This document shows, one piece after another, positions 60,573 to 64,000 of a DNA stretch of 64,000 bases. The notes beneath the pieces are model-generated. The model worked only from the letters and a program-made list of their open reading frames with translations, did no database searches and was not told the origin of the DNA. The stretch is from Fistularia commersonii. Taxonomy: Eukaryota; Chordata; Actinopteri; Syngnathiformes; Fistulariidae. Location: positions 18,969,679 to 19,033,678 of the forward strand of contig JBBMNZ010000002.1 in NCBI GenBank assembly GCA_037954325.1. The letters run 5' to 3'. The first letter of the stretch is position 1; every line of letters starts with the position of its first letter. Made by a program: the position numbers and the translations under genes.

Positions 60573-62833
60573 ACACAAAATAAGATAATAAATAAATAAA
60601 TAACTATAAATGGTTAAAGATATGGGTTTAAATTTCCCAACGTCCCGCGAGTTTTAAATTCTTTCCCTCACTTAACAGCTGCAGAATATCTCTGTCATTT
60701 CCTCTGCGGGGGTAAAACACTTGAGGAGTCAAATCACAAACATGGCTCTGTTATGAGATGCACCTAAACTCTGCATATGCGTTCTCATGCAGTAAATTAT
60801 GATATTTATTCATACATGACTTTTTCTGCTGTTGCTCTCATTGAGGCTTTATTTTTCTTTGACCCTCCCTGACCTTTAGGGCTTCTGCTACTGTATCTCA
60901 GCCTTCTCCTCTGCTGACACCCCCTAAACTTTTTTGCTTTTTTCCAATGAAAAGAGCAGACCTTTTAACTGTATGATTGTAGAGTTGTATGTCCCACATC
61001 CAGGAATTCACACACAACATTTAAAGTTCATGACAAAAACGATGATTTATCTCAATCAAAGTCATCATCTGTAAAATCCGAGGACACTTTTTTTAGGTAC
61101 CTTTAGTTAAACAATGACTCAGTCCTTACTGAGGGGCATATTTATTGTGATTATAACATCAACAGCCTCGTACAAAAGATGGGTTTGATTCATTCCCGAT
61201 TTTAATTTCTTTGATTTCATCCTTTTATGATAATGCAATTTAAGACTTCCATCCGAGCAATGTGGTACTTGATCGTTATCGTCATAGCAGCTGGGCTTGC
61301 ATAATTTCATCTCTAATTTCAAGAGGTTTCTGTACATCTGTGGAACTTAGAGCAACACGTCACATTGCTACAATAAGAATTACAATTAAGACTTGAGCTT
61401 GTTTAGGATTAATATTAAAGCAGTAAAGTTGCCATTGTCGTACGTTAGTACACTTATCTTAGTAGTAAGAGCTTATATACATAAATATAATACAGTAGAC
61501 AAACACTAAAGGCACCACTGTGTTGCCAGTACACTTCATATCCTGTGTCCCATTCAACCTTGACTACACCTACATAGTGTTCTATTAACTTCATGGGAAC
61601 CCAGAGAACCTTAAACAAATACGGTCAGGCTATATTGGGCAAAACCTTTATACTGGATATTCCATCAGGTCAGGCTCAACTGCAGTCCAGCTGTGATTTC
61701 CTTCTGTGCTCCATGCAGCTGTCCTCCCATTTTTTTTTGGGAGCAGAAAAAAATTGTCTGGCCAAGACTCCTTTTTTTGAGCTTCTATATTAATAACTTT
61801 GTTTTTTAAATTGTTATTTCAGTAAAATTCCCTGCTGCTTTAGCCTGCTGCAGGCACAAGGCTAATTCAGTTTAACATTGAAGTATGATATAGGATATTC
61901 TATTTACTTTTGAGTTTTTCAACTTGTAAGACAAACTTCACATCATTTATGGTAGATTCTTGATCCTTGTGCCAAAAGTTATCACGTTGCTGTGGCATCA
62001 AGTGGTGTTTTACAAAATTCGACTGGATGGTTTAGTGTCAGACTCCACCCTACCCAGCTGATTTGTTCGGTGCAAACTGAGGCAGCTTCGGTCTAAAAAA
62101 AATTACATTAAATCTGGAGTGTATATTATGTCGGTTTCCAAAGTGGCTCAAGTGACAGCTAAAATACACAACGGTAGTTCTGGTGGAAGGACAATTATTG
62201 ATTGAGCAGATGGGATTGGTCCTGGCTCGTGATCCAGGTATTGTCAGATAAAAACACCGCAAGGGAGATGCCCTATGACATAATAAATAATTCATATAAG
62301 AGGTCAGTCTATCACAATTTCTATCTCAAAGATAAGTTCTTTAAAGGGAGAAATTATAGTAGACAATGTCAAATAAAGACTGCAATCCTGGAACTTTATT
62401 TTTAGAACTTGCCATTTGGAGGAATGTTGATTTGAGGAATTGTAGACCACATATACTCTTATTCGTATAAGAGTGGAACTACACCTAAGTGCCTTTTTCT
62501 TGTGCATCCCAAAACAACGGATGTTGTTCATCTGTTGTTTCAGTTTGACATTTAGTTAGTTCCTCACACCGACTTCCACCGTGCCAAAATCCTGACAGGT
62601 ATGGCAGGTGACCTTTGGCCGATCCCGCCTTTGTTAACCCACATTGCAGCCCCCCGTTTCTATTGATGAATTCTAAGGATGATTGGAGGGAGAAGCAGAA
62701 GGGGTTAACGTATGAAGGGAGGAGATAGGTGTAGCATCAGGTTTGAAGAAACCACCATAATGTGCCCCACACACCCAACTCTAACTATACACACGCAAGC
62801 CAAACCTCAGGCGGGCTGCTACACCCAGCCCAG

Positions 62834-62863
62834 AGTGTGTGTGTGAGTGTGTGTGTGTGTGTG
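62834..62863. repeat. TG dinucleotide repeat
   Basis: A TG tract of about 30 bases with one A interruption. Confidence 0.8.
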
Positions 62864-64000
62864 CTGGGCAGGAAAGTCTAAGGTTATTCCTCCACCCCCC
62901 AGTCAAACTTAATGTAGGCAATGGCTGGAGCTGCTTAGATGTCAAAGCCATATTGCTTTTGGCAACAATCAACATTTTAGTGCTTACGTAATGCTCAAAC
63001 TATGAGAGGGGTGAGAGGAGGAGAATGAAGAGATGTACTATATCAGATTGTTGAGGGTAGACAGCAGGGGTGCGCCATGGAAGAATATGATTTTATATTA
63101 GCATTGGGAATGTGGGAGGACTGAATGTTACTAAAGTGTTTTGGCAACACCCCCAAGTTTCTATTTCAAGAGTAGATTGTTTTTACAGAGAGATGACAAG
63201 GAGCCAAAGTTAGTTCTGTCTTATTTTGAAGATGAAAACTGAGGTCGAAGCTGCATCTGTCACTCTCCTGCTGTTCCTCAAACACCGGCATGCTGTTCCT
63301 GATGAGTGATGTTTCTCACCGTGATCTTTTTTTTTTTTTTTTTAAATTTCCAGTAGGCTGATTGACATAGTCGGAAAACAATCTTCTGGATTGCAGTTGA
63401 AAAAAAAATGTTCTCGACAATATTTAAATGAAGGTGAAGTCGGAAGGCAACTTTTATAAACAACATGCATGACATTCGTCCATGTGGTCGTGTGCTGTGT
63501 GTTATTTTATACCATAAAATATGCTAAATGTGCCAGTGTATAATTAGTCTGCATGTGTTTGAGAAACATTTCATCATACTTTATCATGTCAATGCCAACA
63601 TTTCAACTTAAACATCAATGACTGTTTTTTTCAAAATAGTTGAAAGCTGAAATCATTTACTTTCAAGTTGCTCAATATCAACAGTGAGAGTTCATGACCT
63701 GTGAACAAGTTAAATAAGTGTTTTACATCCTGTGGTCCTGAATGAAGCCTGGTTTAATTCAACAGCCAAAAAAACCATTTCCCTAATGAATACAAATATT
63801 CTAATCTGACTGTACTTGGGGGGGGAGACACGCAATAAATCATGGCCTTTAACTTTTAATGTGTTTTTCGAGGGTGTGACGTGCATGCATGTTTGAAATA
63901 AAGGATTCAACAAGCATGGTCAAGCTGCTACATGTCATGTGGATGAGGTGCCATCTAACAGGTTTTATGGCAGTAGATTTGTGCAGGCACACACGCACCC

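Larger units (their letters stand above)
60221..64000. other. right-hand desert
   Basis: AT-rich DNA with two microsatellites (60481-60572, 62834-62863) and poly-T/poly-A runs. I found no exon with a recognisable domain. Confidence 0.5.

Noticed and set aside
1..64000. CRISPR arrays, operons, prophage or bacterial systems
   Set aside because: The sequence is clearly vertebrate with introns and fish-type repeats; no regularly spaced direct repeats with unique spacers were seen.

Overview
The window is vertebrate, almost certainly from a ray-finned (probably percomorph) fish. The grounds are two split protein-coding genes with GT/AG introns, an AT-rich intergenic background full of microsatellites, and fish-type repeats (RTE LINE pieces, hAT and mariner-like MITEs, tRNA-like SINEs, a 5S rRNA-derived copy). 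There are no operons, CRISPR arrays or prokaryotic signals. Protein identities come from recognised family motifs; no database search was possible.

Layout. (1) 1-8.7 kb: the last two coding exons of fam53b (169-1040 and 7464-7817, plus strand), their 6.4-kb intron and a 3'UTR with a polyadenylation signal near 8655; earlier exons lie off the left edge. (2) 8.7-27.4 kb: a gene desert with a mariner-like MITE at 14.6 kb, a short RTE fragment at 16.3 kb, a possible retroelement tail at 17.4 kb, a SINE-like copy at 23.2 kb and several microsatellites. (3) 27.4-39.6 kb: non-coding DNA with several complex, low-repeat blocks rich in homeodomain-type TAAT cores (27.5-29.0, 31.2-31.5, 33.6-33.96 and 37.4-37.7 kb), which look like candidate cis-regulatory elements. 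A hAT MITE (29.9-30.6 kb) and a 3' RTE fragment (36.6-37.0 kb) interrupt them. (4) 39.6-43.2 kb: nkx1-2, a two-exon NK1-class homeobox gene, complete, 272 aa, plus strand. (5) 43-64 kb: a downstream desert with a repeat-rich part (broken RTE reverse transcriptase 45.6-46.8 kb, LTR-type block 46.8-48.25 kb, RTE 3' fragment 49.2-49.6 kb, hAT transposase remnant 54.2-54.5 kb, SINE with nested hAT plus RTE at 57.5-58.3 kb), two candidate conserved blocks (53.0 and 56.6-57.0 kb) and an isolated CpG-rich stretch at 59.94-60.22 kb that could be the first exon of a gene lying off the right edge.

How it fits together. FAM53B and NKX1-2 are neighbours in the same orientation on human 10q26.13, with LHPP between them. 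I see no lhpp exon here. A small developmental homeobox gene inside long non-coding DNA rich in homeodomain cores fits a regulatory block centred on nkx1-2. FAM53B (Simplet) is reported to help beta-catenin enter the nucleus and NKX1-2 is Wnt/FGF-responsive in caudal progenitors, so the pair may have a shared Wnt theme; that link is inference.

I found no convincing undescribed gene system. The most unusual signals are structural: a 5S-derived copy abutting a SINE, recurrent RTE breakpoints with a possible inversion at 46.8/49.6 kb, a hAT element nested in a SINE with a visible 8-bp duplication, a 17-G run in the nkx1-2 promoter, and the orphan CpG island.
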